Shown one piece after another: positions 1-7,154 of a DNA stretch of 20,153 nucleotides (its first letter is position 1; every line of letters starts with the position of its first letter). Made by a program: the position numbers and the translations under genes. The notes beneath the pieces were generated by a model. That model made no database searches. It was given only the letters and a program-made list of their open reading frames with translations, and was not told where the DNA came from. The stretch is taken from the NCBI GenBank assembly GCA_946481205.1, contig CAMLNB010000039.1, forward strand, positions 1 to 20,153. Reading direction: 5' to 3'. This DNA comes from an uncultured Kangiella sp. Lineage in GTDB: Bacteria; Pseudomonadota; Gammaproteobacteria; Enterobacterales; DSM-103792.

Positions 1-11
1 TCCAGCTGGGG

Positions 12-47
12 CTTTTGTGACAGTGCATCCCTGCACCGTCACAAAAG
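12..47. repeat. Imperfect inverted repeat (hairpin)
   Basis: Arms cttttgtgac (12-21) and gtcacaaaag (38-47) pair perfectly. After one mismatch (a22/c37) four more pairs follow (23-26 with 33-36), closing a six-base loop. It lies at the window edge in gene-free DNA and may be part of a larger interspersed repeat cut by the boundary. A terminator for a gene outside the window is possible, but no T-run follows on the plus strand. Confidence 0.6.
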
Positions 48-185
48 GCTTCGGCTTCCTGCCTCGCCCCTACGCTGCGCTCCGGGCTATTAACCCAGCT
101 TCCATTACGTTGCTCGGCTCGTCAGACGGCGAAAACGTCAAAGACACGCTGCGCGCAAAGAAGAAAAGACTGGAAACACAAACTC

Positions 186-264
186 CGTCGTTCTCGCGTA
201 GGCGGGAACCCAGCGACTTTGAAATTTGGAACGACACTGGATCCCCGCCTACGCGGGGATGACG
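186..264. repeat. Paired palindromic interspersed repeat, 'cgcgtaggcggg' type
   Basis: Two related units face each other. The left unit is 186 to about 220 and contains cgcgtaggcggga. The right unit, about 225-264, contains tccccgcctacgcgggga. The right unit alone forms a perfect hairpin, with atccccgc (241-248) and gcggggat (253-260) around a ctac loop. The outer ends cgtcg (186) and gatgacg (258-264) are near-complementary. Inverted pairs of this kind resemble non-coding dispersed repeats of many proteobacterial genomes; that likeness is from memory, without a search. An open frame across it is not considered a gene. Confidence 0.7.
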
Positions 265-332
265 AGAAAAAAACCGAAGTCACCAACTTAGCTAGAACAC
301 GGGGCCCCCATTCGCGCCATCCGGCGATTCGG

Positions 333-421
333 CGTTAGCGGCCGGGTGCGCAAGCCCGGATGGCTTGCGCAGCATTGATAAGGCAGGACGCCGCATCAAT
401 GCGTGCCCGTAGCCGCTAACG
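333..421. repeat. Predicted three-way-junction (cloverleaf-like) structure
   Basis: The outer stem is cgttagcggc (333-342) with gccgctaacg (412-421), ten perfect pairs. It continues with cggg (343-346) and cccg (406-409) after a two-base bulge. Inside are two adjacent hairpins. The first is tgcgcaagcc (347-356) with ggcttgcgca (362-371), ten perfect pairs and a five-base loop. The second is gcattgat (372-379) with atcaatgc (395-402), eight perfect pairs. The sequence supports the pairings directly; any function is unknown. Confidence 0.7.
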
Positions 422-486
422 TCGAAGCGACGGACGGAGTCTCCGAAGTAACGAAACGATTCTGGCGCGTGGGGCGTGTTCTTTTG

Positions 487-518
487 CCTACTTTTCTTGC
501 ACGAGCAAGAAAAGTAGG
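487..518. repeat. Perfect 14-bp hairpin
   Basis: Left arm cctacttttcttgc (487-500), loop acga (501-504), right arm gcaagaaaagtagg (505-518). It is part of the composite repeat element. There is no gene immediately upstream for it to terminate. Confidence 0.85.
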
Positions 519-583
519 TCGCCCGCCGGGGCGAGACCCGGCAATGGCGGTCGTCGTGCTGACTGATATAGCCGAGATGGGAC

Positions 584-622
584 CAAAAGAAAACCCGGGT
601 CATTGCGTTGCAACGACCCGGG
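584..622 (-). terminator. Probable Rho-independent terminator at the repeat end
   Basis: Read on the minus strand, the stem is cccgggtc with gacccggg (plus positions 594-601 and 615-622). It has four more inner pairs after one mismatch and a three-base loop, followed directly by ttttcttttg (plus 584-593). The position just past the stop of the small membrane gene at 646 fits termination of that gene, and perhaps of a ffh transcript reading through it. The hairpin is also the right end of the composite repeat, so the repeat may have been co-opted as a terminator. Confidence 0.6.
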
Positions 623-645
623 CTACGTGACTATGTGCCAACGCT

Positions 646-1032
646 CTAGAGCATGGCGCTTATAACACGAGTTACTTTTACATAGACCGGAACAGTGGTG
701 AAGAAATGAATGGGCGTAAAGAACGCACTAACGACTACTGAATGCCCAGCTAGTCCCGCTCCACTTCTATTAACAGCAAAAAGCGATACAACATGTATTG
801 CGAGTGTTGAAAGGGCTAGAAAAAAAGCTCCCGTATACTCATCCGCAGCGGAGCTAAAGAAAAGCAATCCCACGCTTATAATAGGCAAGGAAACAAGGAA
901 AGAATAAAAGAATAGCTTGAAATTTTGCCTTACCTCTCCTGCTAGCTTACAACCTAATACATACTCATCGTAACCGGCCTTACCTATGCGGTAACAAAAG
1001 AACGCAAACAACAAGACGATCAAACCAATCAT
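646..1032 (-). CDS. Small hypothetical membrane protein
   Basis: 128 residues that I do not recognise as a family. The protein is strongly hydrophobic, with likely membrane segments near residues 2-16, 40-60, 67-88 and 98-118, so it should sit in the inner membrane with three or four helices. The start at 1032 is supported by AGGAAG six bases upstream (minus strand). The gene begins 38 bases after the ffh stop and could be read through from ffh. The stop codon lies inside a perfect ten-base palindrome (643-652), and a terminator-like hairpin follows. The coding stretch is visibly richer in A and T than ffh and sits against an interspersed repeat element, which suggests a later insertion. The good ribosome site and clean frame argue for a real gene; the function is unknown. 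Confidence 0.6.
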   Translation of the reverse strand: MIGLIVLLFAFFCYRIGKAGYDEYVLGCKLAGEVRQNFKLFFYSFLVSLPIISVGLLFFSSAADEYTGAFFLALSTLAIHVVSLFAVNRSGAGLAGHSVVVSAFFTPIHFFTTVPVYVKVTRVISAML

Positions 1033-1070
1033 TTACTCTTCCTGTAAGGAAAATCCGCCAGAAAGCTTGT

Positions 1071-2438
1071 TCACCGCTTCGGCATCATCCCCGGCGGCAT
1101 CTTCCCACCCATGCTGCGCATCAGCTTCATCATGCCGCCTTTTGACGACAGCTTCTTCATCATGTCATTCATCTGATCGTATTGCTTCAGCAGCTTGTTG
1201 ACGTCCTGCACCTGCATGCCGGAGCCGAGCGCGATACGGCGCTTGCGCGAGCCTTTGATCAGATCGGGCTTGGCGCGTTCAGCCGGCGTCATCGAGTTGA
1301 TAATCGCTTCGAGGCGCAGCAATTCACGATCATTGACTTGCGACTTGGCCGCTTCCGGGATCTGGCCGAAGCCGGGCATTTTTTCCATCATCGAAGTCAG
1401 GCCGCCCATTTTTTTCATCTGGCGCAGCTGGTCGCGGAAATCTTCCAGATCGAAACCTTTGCCTTTCTTGAGCTTCTTGGCGAACGCTTCGGCTTTGTCC
1501 TTATCGACTTCGCGCTCGACTTGTTCGATAAGCGAGAGTACATCGCCCATGCCGAGAATGCGGCTGGCGATACGGTCCGGATGGAACGGTTCCAACCCAT
1601 CGAGCTTTTCGGCGACACCGATAAACTTGATCGGTTTGCCGGTGATGGTGCGGATGGACAGCGCGGCACCGCCGCGGGCATCGCCGTCGGCCTTGGTCAG
1701 GATGACGCCGGTCAGCGGCAGCGCTTCGTTGAAGGCTTTGGCGGTGTTGGCGGCGTCCTGGCCGGTCATGCTGTCGACGACGAACAAAGTTTCGATTGGG
1801 CTGACGGCCGCGTGAATGCGCTTGGCCTCGTCCATCATTTCGCTGTCGACGTGCAGGCGGCCGGCGGTGTCGACGATCACCACGTCGTAAATGCGGCGCT
1901 TGGCTTCTTCAACCGCGTCTTTGGCGATCTTGACCGGGTCCTGGCCAACCGCGCTCGGGAAGAAATGCACGCCAACTTGTTGTGCTAGCGTTTCGAGTTG
2001 TTTGATCGCGGCCGGGCGATAAACGTCGGCAGAAACCAGCAACACCGATTTCTTGTGCCGCTCTTTCAAAAGCTTCGCGAGTTTGCCGGCGCTGGTGGTT
2101 TTACCGGCGCCTTGCAAGCCGGCCATCAGGATCACGGCCGGTGGTTGTACCGCGAGGTTGAGTTCGTCGTTGTGCTCGCCCATCGCCGCAACGAGTTCAT
2201 CGCGAACGATTTTGATGAAGGCTTGACCGGGCGTCAGGCTGGTCATCACTTCGGTGCCGACCGCGCGGTCTTTCACCTTGGCGATAAAGTCTTTGACTAC
2301 CGGCAGCGCGACGTCGGCTTCGAGCAGCGCCATGCGCACTTCGCGCAGCGTGTCTTTGACGTTGTCTTCGGTGATGCGGCCCTGGCCCGAGAGCTTTTTC
2401 AGGGCGGCGTTCAAACGGTCGGAAAGGTTGCCGAACAT
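1071..2438 (-). CDS. ffh: Signal recognition particle protein Ffh (SRP54 GTPase)
   Basis: 455 residues, against about 453 for E. coli Ffh. It binds 4.5S RNA and signal sequences of nascent inner-membrane proteins and hands them to FtsY at the membrane, hydrolysing GTP. The N domain is residues 1-90. The G domain shows GLQGAGKTT (107-115, P-loop), DTAGR (190-194) and TKAD (248-251, guanine specificity). The M domain from about 325 is rich in methionine, and its RNA-binding helices include SRKRRIALGSG (397-407). The start at 2438 has an AGGA ribosome site a few bases upstream. A perfect TATAAT lies about 100 bases upstream. Complete and ordinary. Confidence 0.98.
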   Translation of the reverse strand: MFGNLSDRLNAALKKLSGQGRITEDNVKDTLREVRMALLEADVALPVVKDFIAKVKDRAVGTEVMTSLTPGQAFIKIVRDELVAAMGEHNDELNLAVQPPAVILMAGLQGAGKTTSAGKLAKLLKERHKKSVLLVSADVYRPAAIKQLETLAQQVGVHFFPSAVGQDPVKIAKDAVEEAKRRIYDVVIVDTAGRLHVDSEMMDEAKRIHAAVSPIETLFVVDSMTGQDAANTAKAFNEALPLTGVILTKADGDARGGAALSIRTITGKPIKFIGVAEKLDGLEPFHPDRIASRILGMGDVLSLIEQVEREVDKDKAEAFAKKLKKGKGFDLEDFRDQLRQMKKMGGLTSMMEKMPGFGQIPEAAKSQVNDRELLRLEAIINSMTPAERAKPDLIKGSRKRRIALGSGMQVQDVNKLLKQYDQMNDMMKKLSSKGGMMKLMRSMGGKMPPGMMPKR

Positions 2439-2543
2439 GGAGATTCCTGCGTGTTGAGGCGGCGGAGCGTGGTCAGCCGCTGGAAATGGGGGCCTTTGGG
2501 CGGGTTTCGAGCCTTGGCGCGAAACCGCTGGCGAAGGCCCGGG

Positions 2544-2573
2544 ATTATAAGGGGCTTGGCTGGGGGAAGTCGT
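2544..2573 (-). promoter_or_regulatory. Candidate sigma-70 promoter for ffh
   Basis: On the minus strand the -10 is a perfect TATAAT (plus 2544-2549). A weak -35, ACGACT (plus 2568-2573; three of six consensus bases), lies 18 bases away. This predicts a 5' leader of about 100 bases for ffh. The -10 is seen directly; the assignment as a promoter is inferred. Confidence 0.45.
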
Positions 2574-2613
2574 GGGCTGGTGTGATTAGCCGCTACCCGC
2601 TCGTGCGGAGAAT

Positions 2614-2650
2614 CCCCCTCACCCCAGCCCTCTCCCTCGGGGGAGAGGGA
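2614..2650. repeat. Interspersed palindromic repeat, copy 1 ('ctcaccccagccctctccc')
   Basis: This unit reads ccctcaccccagccctctcc and then ctcgggggagaggga, and contains its own inverted repeat (ctctccctc against gggagag). It is the inverted partner of the unit at 2736-2772. The motif resembles a widespread non-coding repeat of proteobacterial genomes. Open frames across it are artefacts. Confidence 0.75.
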
Positions 2651-2735
2651 GCCTGACGGTGCGTTTATCGAGGTTCAGCGTTGCGCATCCGAACCCGGCC
2701 GCGGTCGAAAGCGCCTGAAAAAAACCGCGACTAAG

Positions 2736-2772
2736 CCCCTCTCCCTCGAGGGGAGAGGGGTTGGGGTGAGGG
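2736..2772. repeat. Interspersed palindromic repeat, copy 2 (inverted)
   Basis: This unit contains cccctctccctcgaggggag followed by aggggttggggtgaggg, close to the reverse complement of the unit at 2614-2650. The two copies are separated by about 85 bases that show no gene. Placed between ffh and yjbQ, the pair could fold into a large stem, or copy 2 could end transcription of yjbQ; neither can be shown here. Confidence 0.75.
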
Positions 2773-2830
2773 TGAATGCTGGGGTGAGGTGAACGCTGGA
2801 AGACAGAGTGAGCTTGCCGACCGCAATGAA

Positions 2831-3238
2831 TCAACCCGCCAAATGCACCAACACCTCGCGCCGGCCCGCCTGGTGCCGGTGCTCCCACAGGTAAATGCCC
2901 TGCCAGGTACCCAGAGCCAGCCGGCCGTCCACAACAGGAATCGAAAGGCTGACCGCGGTCAGCGCCGCCTTGATATGGGCCGGCATATCGTCCGCCCCTT
3001 CCAGCGTGTGCTGGTACAGCGAGTCATTCTCCGGCACCAATCGGTTTAACCAGCGTTCCAGATCCGAGCGCGCGGTCGGGTCGGCGTTTTCCTGAATCAG
3101 CAGACTGCAGGAGGTATGCCGAACAAAAAGTGTGCAAAGCCCTTCGATGATGCCCGCCTCGCGCACCAGCTTTTCTACCTCGTGGGTGAACAGATGCAAA
3201 CCTTGCCGCTTGGGTTGCAGGGTCAGGGTTCGTATCAT
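2831..3238 (-). CDS. yjbQ: YjbQ / UPF0047 family protein (secondary thiamine-phosphate synthase-like)
   Basis: 135 residues, the usual length of the family. Family hallmarks are HTSCSLLIQEN (41-51) followed by DP and a conserved acidic stretch, GADDMPAHIKAAL (81-93), and GTWQGIYLWEHR (110-121) near the C-terminus. E. coli YjbQ has weak thiamine-phosphate synthase activity and its physiological role is unsettled; the protein is cytosolic and forms trimers. The frame stays open upstream, but homologues begin near MIRTLTLQ, and GGAAGAGGG lies just before this ATG, so I place the start at 3238. The gene is divergent from pepE with 45 bases between starts, which must hold both promoters. Confidence 0.9.
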   Translation of the reverse strand: MIRTLTLQPKRQGLHLFTHEVEKLVREAGIIEGLCTLFVRHTSCSLLIQENADPTARSDLERWLNRLVPENDSLYQHTLEGADDMPAHIKAALTAVSLSIPVVDGRLALGTWQGIYLWEHRHQAGRREVLVHLAG

Positions 3239-3283
3239 GGCGCCCTCTTCCGGTTTGCCGATATGCGTTAAAGAGAGTTTACG

Positions 3284-3991
3284 ATGACTGCCCCGAATCT
3301 CCTGCTGCTCTCGTCGTCGCGAGCCAACAACAGTGGCTATCTGGAAAACTCCCGCCAGTGGATTGCCGAGCACGTTGGTGCGCGTGAGCTGTTGTTCGTG
3401 CCGTTTGCCGGTGTGACCATCGATTGGGACGAGTACCTGCAGCGGGTGCAGGATGCGCTGGCGCCGGTTGGCGTGCGCGTCAGCGGCATCCACCGCGCCA
3501 GCAATGCCCAGCAGGCGGTGCGCGACGCGCAGGCCATTGCAGTCGGCGGCGGCAATACCTTTCATCTGCTGAAAACGCTTTACGACTGGAAGCTGCTCAC
3601 GCTGATCCGCGAGCGCGTGCTGGCCGGTGTGCCGTATGTCGGCTGGAGTGCCGGTTCTAACATCGCGGCGCCAACCATTTGCACCACCAACGACATGCCG
3701 ATTGTTGAGCCAGAAAGTTTCGCCGCGCTACAGCTGCTGCCGTTCCAGATCAATCCGCATTACAGTGATTTTGTCCCGCCGAACTTCCACGGCGAAACCC
3801 GCGAGCAGCGGCTGCAGGAATTTCTCGCTGCCAATCCGTCGAAAACCGTCATCGCCCTGCGCGAAGGCAGCGCATTGAAACGCAGTGGTGACACACTGAC
3901 GCTGCTCGGCAGCGAGCCAGCACTGCAGTTCCGCCACAAGCAGCCGCTGACGCTGCTGCAAGGCCCCGATCTGTCGGCGCTGCTGCATTGA
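3284..3991 (+). CDS. pepE: Dipeptidase E (peptidase family S51)
   Basis: 235 residues, close to the 229 of enterobacterial PepE. The enzyme hydrolyses dipeptides with an N-terminal aspartate in the cytosol. The nucleophile motif GWSAGSN gives Ser122. Asp137 (NDMP) and His159 (NPHY) match the Ser120, Asp135 and His157 triad of the enterobacterial enzyme with a constant offset of two. AVGGGNTFHLL (86-96) is the conserved glycine-rich loop before the nucleophile. The start ATG follows an A/G-rich stretch (aaagagag). It is followed after 177 bases by the M16 peptidase gene on the same strand, which has its own promoter-like upstream region, so an operon is uncertain. Confidence 0.93.
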   Translation: MTAPNLLLLSSSRANNSGYLENSRQWIAEHVGARELLFVPFAGVTIDWDEYLQRVQDALAPVGVRVSGIHRASNAQQAVRDAQAIAVGGGNTFHLLKTLYDWKLLTLIRERVLAGVPYVGWSAGSNIAAPTICTTNDMPIVEPESFAALQLLPFQINPHYSDFVPPNFHGETREQRLQEFLAANPSKTVIALREGSALKRSGDTLTLLGSEPALQFRHKQPLTLLQGPDLSALLH

Positions 3992-4069
3992 CGCCCGTCT
4001 TATGTAGCGTTTTGTAGGCGCGCATTCAGATGCTGTTACATCCGCAGGCTTGATCGGTCCGTACTGATC

Positions 4070-4089
4070 ACCGACCCTGCGCGGTCGGT
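4070..4089 (+). promoter_or_regulatory. Dyad in the M16 gene upstream region
   Basis: accgacc (4070-4076) and ggtcggt (4083-4089) form a perfect 7-bp inverted repeat with a six-base spacer, about 80 bases before the M16 start codon. It could be an operator or a leader hairpin. The rest of 3992-4168 shows no gene and no convincing -10/-35 pair. Confidence 0.4.
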
Positions 4090-4168
4090 TGGCGGGTATG
4101 GCGCCGGCCACTTGCCGCTGCAGGCCTTGGTTGCTTTGCAAGGCACTCATATCAACAAGGAGAACCCG

Positions 4169-7039
4169 ATGTTCAAACCCGTTGCCAGTGCGCTGGCACT
4201 GTCGATTCTGGTTGCCGCCTGCGCCTCGCAGCCGTCGTTGCCGGATCGCAAACTGCCGGACGGTGTCAGCTTTGTCGAAAAAATCAGCCGCAAGGGCGAC
4301 GAGCTGGTGATCCCGTATGAGAAATACCGGCTGGCCAATGGCCTGACCGTGATCATTCAGGAAGATCACTCGGATCCGATGGTGCATGTCGATGTCACCT
4401 ATCACGTCGGTTCGGCACGGGAAGAACTCGGCAAATCGGGGTTTGCGCACTTCTTTGAACACATGATGTTCCAGGGTTCGGAACACGTCGGCGACGAGCA
4501 GCATTTCAAGATCGTTTCCGAATCCGGCGGCACGCTGAACGGCACCACCAACAGCGACCGCACCAATTATTTCCAGACCGTACCGGCCAACCAGCTCGAG
4601 ACGATGCTGTGGCTGGAAGCCGATCGCATGGGCTTCCTGCTGGATGCCGTGACGCAGCAAAAATTTGAAGTGCAACGCGAAACCGTCAAGAACGAACGCG
4701 GCCAGCGCGTCGACAACGCGCCGTATGGCCGGGTTGGCGAGCGTATTGCCGAAGCGCTGTATCCGGCCGGCCATCCGTACTCATGGCCGGTGATCGGCTT
4801 TATCGAGGATTTGAACCGGGTCAACGTCAATGACCTGAAAAAATTCTTCCTGCGCTGGTATGGCCCGAACAACGCGGTGCTGACCATCGGCGGTGATGTC
4901 AATGTCGAGCAGACACTCGCCTGGGTGAATAAATATTTCGGATCGATCCCGCGCGGCCCGAACGTTGAAGATGCCACCACGCAACCGGCGATGCTGAGCG
5001 AGAACCGCTACATCTCGCTGGAAGACAACGTGCATTTGCCGCTGCTGTACATCGCCTTCCCGACCGTGCACGCCCGTCATGCCGATGAACCGGCATTGGA
5101 CGTGCTGGCCGAGATCATCGGTCAGGGCAAAACCTCGCTGCTGTACAAGAATCTGGTGAAGAATCAGATCGCCGTGCAAACCAACGCCCAGCATGGTTGC
5201 CAGGAGCTGGCCTGTACTTTCACCTTGATGGCGCTGCCAAACCCGGCACTGCTGCAAGGCAAGACGCTGGCCGATTTGGAAAAAACCGTGCGTGATACGC
5301 TGATTGAATTCGAACAGCGCGGCGTTGCTGACGACGATCTGCTCAAAGCCAAGGCCAAGCTGGAAGCGCAAGCGATTTTCGGTTTGCAGAGCATTCAGGG
5401 CAAAGTCAGCCAGCTGGCGTTCTACGAAACCTTCACCGGCAATGCCAATTACATCCAGCAGGACATTGCGGCCTACACCAAGGTCAGCAAGGACGACGTC
5501 GTGCGGGTGTACAACCAATACCTCAAAGGCAAATCGGCCGTGATCATGCGCGTCGTGCCCAATGGCGCCAGCGCGTTGCTCGGCAGGCCGGACAACTGGC
5601 AACGGCCGGAACGCAAGCTGCCGGAATATGCCGAGACCAAGGAAAGCGATCTGCAATACCGCCGCGCCAGCGACAGCTTTGATCGCAGCCAAAAACCGGT
5701 TGCCCAAGCCAACCCGGCTGTGCAATTGCCGGCCACCTGGACCGCAACACTGGCCAACGGCATCACAGTCCATGGCGCCGCCTACGATGAAACACCGACC
5801 GTTGCGTTGAACATCGACATGAAAATCGGTGCCCGCGATGTGCCGGTGGCAAAACTCGGTCTGGCCAACCTGACCGCAGCGATGCTGAACGAAAGCAGCA
5901 AGAACTACAGCAACGAGGCTTTCAGTCTGGCGCTGGAGAAGCTCGGCAGCAGCGTCAGCGTCGGTGCCGGCACCAGCTACACGACGCTGAGCGTGCAATC
6001 ATTGAGCAAGAACCTTGATGAAACGTTGAAGCTCGCGGCCGAGCGGCTGTTCAATCCGGCGTTTCTGGAGAGCGATTTCCAGCGCCTGAAAGCCCAGACC
6101 AAACAAGGCATCGAGCACAGCAAGAAGCAGCCGGCCAATGTCGCCAGCGAAGCCTTCCAGCGCCTCTTGTTCGGCGCCGACAACGCGCTCGGCCTGCCGG
6201 CAAGCGGCACACTGGCCAGCATCGATGCGATCACGCTGGACGACGTCAAAGCCTTCTACCGCGACTACTACGTGCCGAGCATCACCACGGTGTCGGTGGT
6301 GGGCGCAGTTGACAAGGATGCGCTGATCAAGAAGCTCGACTTCCTCGGTCAATGGCAAGGCAAGCCGGCGCCGCGCGCAGCAGTGGCGACCTTCCCGCAG
6401 CACGACAAGGCCCGCCTGTACCTGATCGACAAACCGGGCGCCGCGCAGTCGGAAATCCGCATCGGCATGCGCAGCCTGCCGTTCGATGGTACTGGTGAAT
6501 TCCATCGCCTCGGCCTGATGAACTTCAACCTCGGTGGTGCCTTCAACAGCCGCATCAACCTGAACCTGCGTGAAGACAAGGGCTACACCTATGGCGCCCG
6601 CTCCGGTTTCACTGGTGCAGAGGATTACGGCTACTTTGTCGCGTCGGCTGGCGTCCGTACCGATGTCACCGACAAGTCGATCATCGAGTTCCTGAAGGAA
6701 ATCAAACAGTACGCAGCCGACGGCCTGCGCGACGACGAGGTCAGCTTCCTGAAGAACGCGATTGGTCAAAGCGATGCCCGCAAGTACGAGACGCCAAACC
6801 AGAAACTCGGTTTCCTGTTCGAGCAGATCCGCTATCAGTTGCCAGCTGACGTGACGGCACAGCGCGAACAGATTCTGAAGTCTATCGACAAGAGCGAGCT
6901 GAATGCGCTGGCGAAAAAGCACTTGCCGCTCGAGCAGATGCAGATTGTCGTGGTCGGCGACAAAAAAGCGATTCTGCCGGGCCTGACGGCGCTCGGTTAC
7001 GAGATTGTTGAAATGGACGCTGACGGCAAGAAGCTCTGA
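4169..7039 (+). CDS. M16 family zinc metallopeptidase, outer-membrane lipoprotein
   Basis: 956 residues as annotated from the ATG preceded by AAGGAG (4157-4162) six bases upstream; an earlier in-frame ATG at 4112 lacks this. The N-terminus is a lipoprotein signal with lipobox VAAC (15-18) and Cys18 as the acylated residue. Ala follows it, so sorting to the outer membrane is expected. The inverted zinc motif HFFEH (94-98, Glu97 catalytic) and the distal Glu176 (in NERGQR) form the active site of the first half. The second half, from about residue 520, has the same fold signature without HxxEH. It carries the substrate-binding pair Arg801 and Tyr808 (LREDKGYTYG). This is the two-lobed M16B pattern, of similar size to PqqL. 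It should degrade unfolded peptides in the periplasm; the natural substrate is unknown. It ends at a strong terminator. Confidence 0.93.
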   Translation: MFKPVASALALSILVAACASQPSLPDRKLPDGVSFVEKISRKGDELVIPYEKYRLANGLTVIIQEDHSDPMVHVDVTYHVGSAREELGKSGFAHFFEHMMFQGSEHVGDEQHFKIVSESGGTLNGTTNSDRTNYFQTVPANQLETMLWLEADRMGFLLDAVTQQKFEVQRETVKNERGQRVDNAPYGRVGERIAEALYPAGHPYSWPVIGFIEDLNRVNVNDLKKFFLRWYGPNNAVLTIGGDVNVEQTLAWVNKYFGSIPRGPNVEDATTQPAMLSENRYISLEDNVHLPLLYIAFPTVHARHADEPALDVLAEIIGQGKTSLLYKNLVKNQIAVQTNAQHGCQELACTFTLMALPNPALLQGKTLADLEKTVRDTLIEFEQRGVADDDLLKAKAKLEAQAIFGLQSIQGKVSQLAFYETFTGNANYIQQDIAAYTKVSKDDVVRVYNQYLKGKSAVIMRVVPNGASALLGRPDNWQRPERKLPEYAETKESDLQYRRASDSFDRSQKPVAQANPAVQLPATWTATLANGITVHGAAYDETPTVALNIDMKIGARDVPVAKLGLANLTAAMLNESSKNYSNEAFSLALEKLGSSVSVGAGTSYTTLSVQSLSKNLDETLKLAAERLFNPAFLESDFQRLKAQTKQGIEHSKKQPANVASEAFQRLLFGADNALGLPASGTLASIDAITLDDVKAFYRDYYVPSITTVSVVGAVDKDALIKKLDFLGQWQGKPAPRAAVATFPQHDKARLYLIDKPGAAQSEIRIGMRSLPFDGTGEFHRLGLMNFNLGGAFNSRINLNLREDKGYTYGARSGFTGAEDYGYFVASAGVRTDVTDKSIIEFLKEIKQYAADGLRDDEVSFLKNAIGQSDARKYETPNQKLGFLFEQIRYQLPADVTAQREQILKSIDKSELNALAKKHLPLEQMQIVVVGDKKAILPGLTALGYEIVEMDADGKKL

Positions 7040-7071
7040 TTCACGAGCATCCGCTCAGAGCATGATCAAAA

Positions 7072-7096
7072 AAAGGGCCAGCACTGCTGGCCCTTT
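7072..7096. terminator. Bidirectional Rho-independent terminator
   Basis: aaagggccag (7072-7081) pairs perfectly with ctggcccttt (7087-7096) around a five-base loop. The minus-strand side runs into a stretch of seven T (plus-strand a's at 7068-7074), so it is strongest for the porin gene. On the plus strand cccttt and gctttg follow, ending the M16 gene. Confidence 0.85.
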
Positions 7097-7154
7097 GCTT
7101 TGCAACGCCACAAAGCCTCAAACGCGAAGAGGATTGCCGCCGCTGACGCGGCAT

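Larger units (their letters stand above)
292..625. repeat. Composite structured interspersed element (non-coding)
   Basis: About 330 bases dense in inverted repeats: a predicted three-way junction (333-421), a perfect 14-bp hairpin (487-500 with 505-518, loop acga), and a terminal hairpin (594-622). A 103-residue open frame runs along the minus strand (292-603). Its translation (with FFWSH, RRATYF, KKSRQKNTPHAP) looks like the short 'hypothetical proteins' often called inside repeats of related bacteria. It has no recognisable domain, and its reading is dictated by the palindromes. I treat the stretch as a repeat element rather than a gene. How many copies the genome holds cannot be seen from one window. 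Confidence 0.6.

Noticed and set aside
17..262. 81-residue plus-strand open frame at the left edge
   Set aside because: It runs through the 12-47 hairpin and the repeat at 186-264, and has no ribosome site or domain.
292..603. 103-residue minus-strand open frame in the left intergenic region
   Set aside because: It lies wholly inside the palindromic composite element, its codons are set by inverted repeats, and no domain is recognisable. Kept as part of a repeat, not as a gene.
1182..1988. Long plus-strand open frame antisense to ffh
   Set aside because: A shadow of GC-rich codons in a strongly supported gene; its translation has no family resemblance. The same holds for long frames antisense to the M16, acs and crbS genes.
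3258..3565. Upstream extension of the yjbQ frame to 244 residues
   Set aside because: It runs antisense into pepE and matches nothing; the family is about 135-140 residues and starts at the ATG with a ribosome site.
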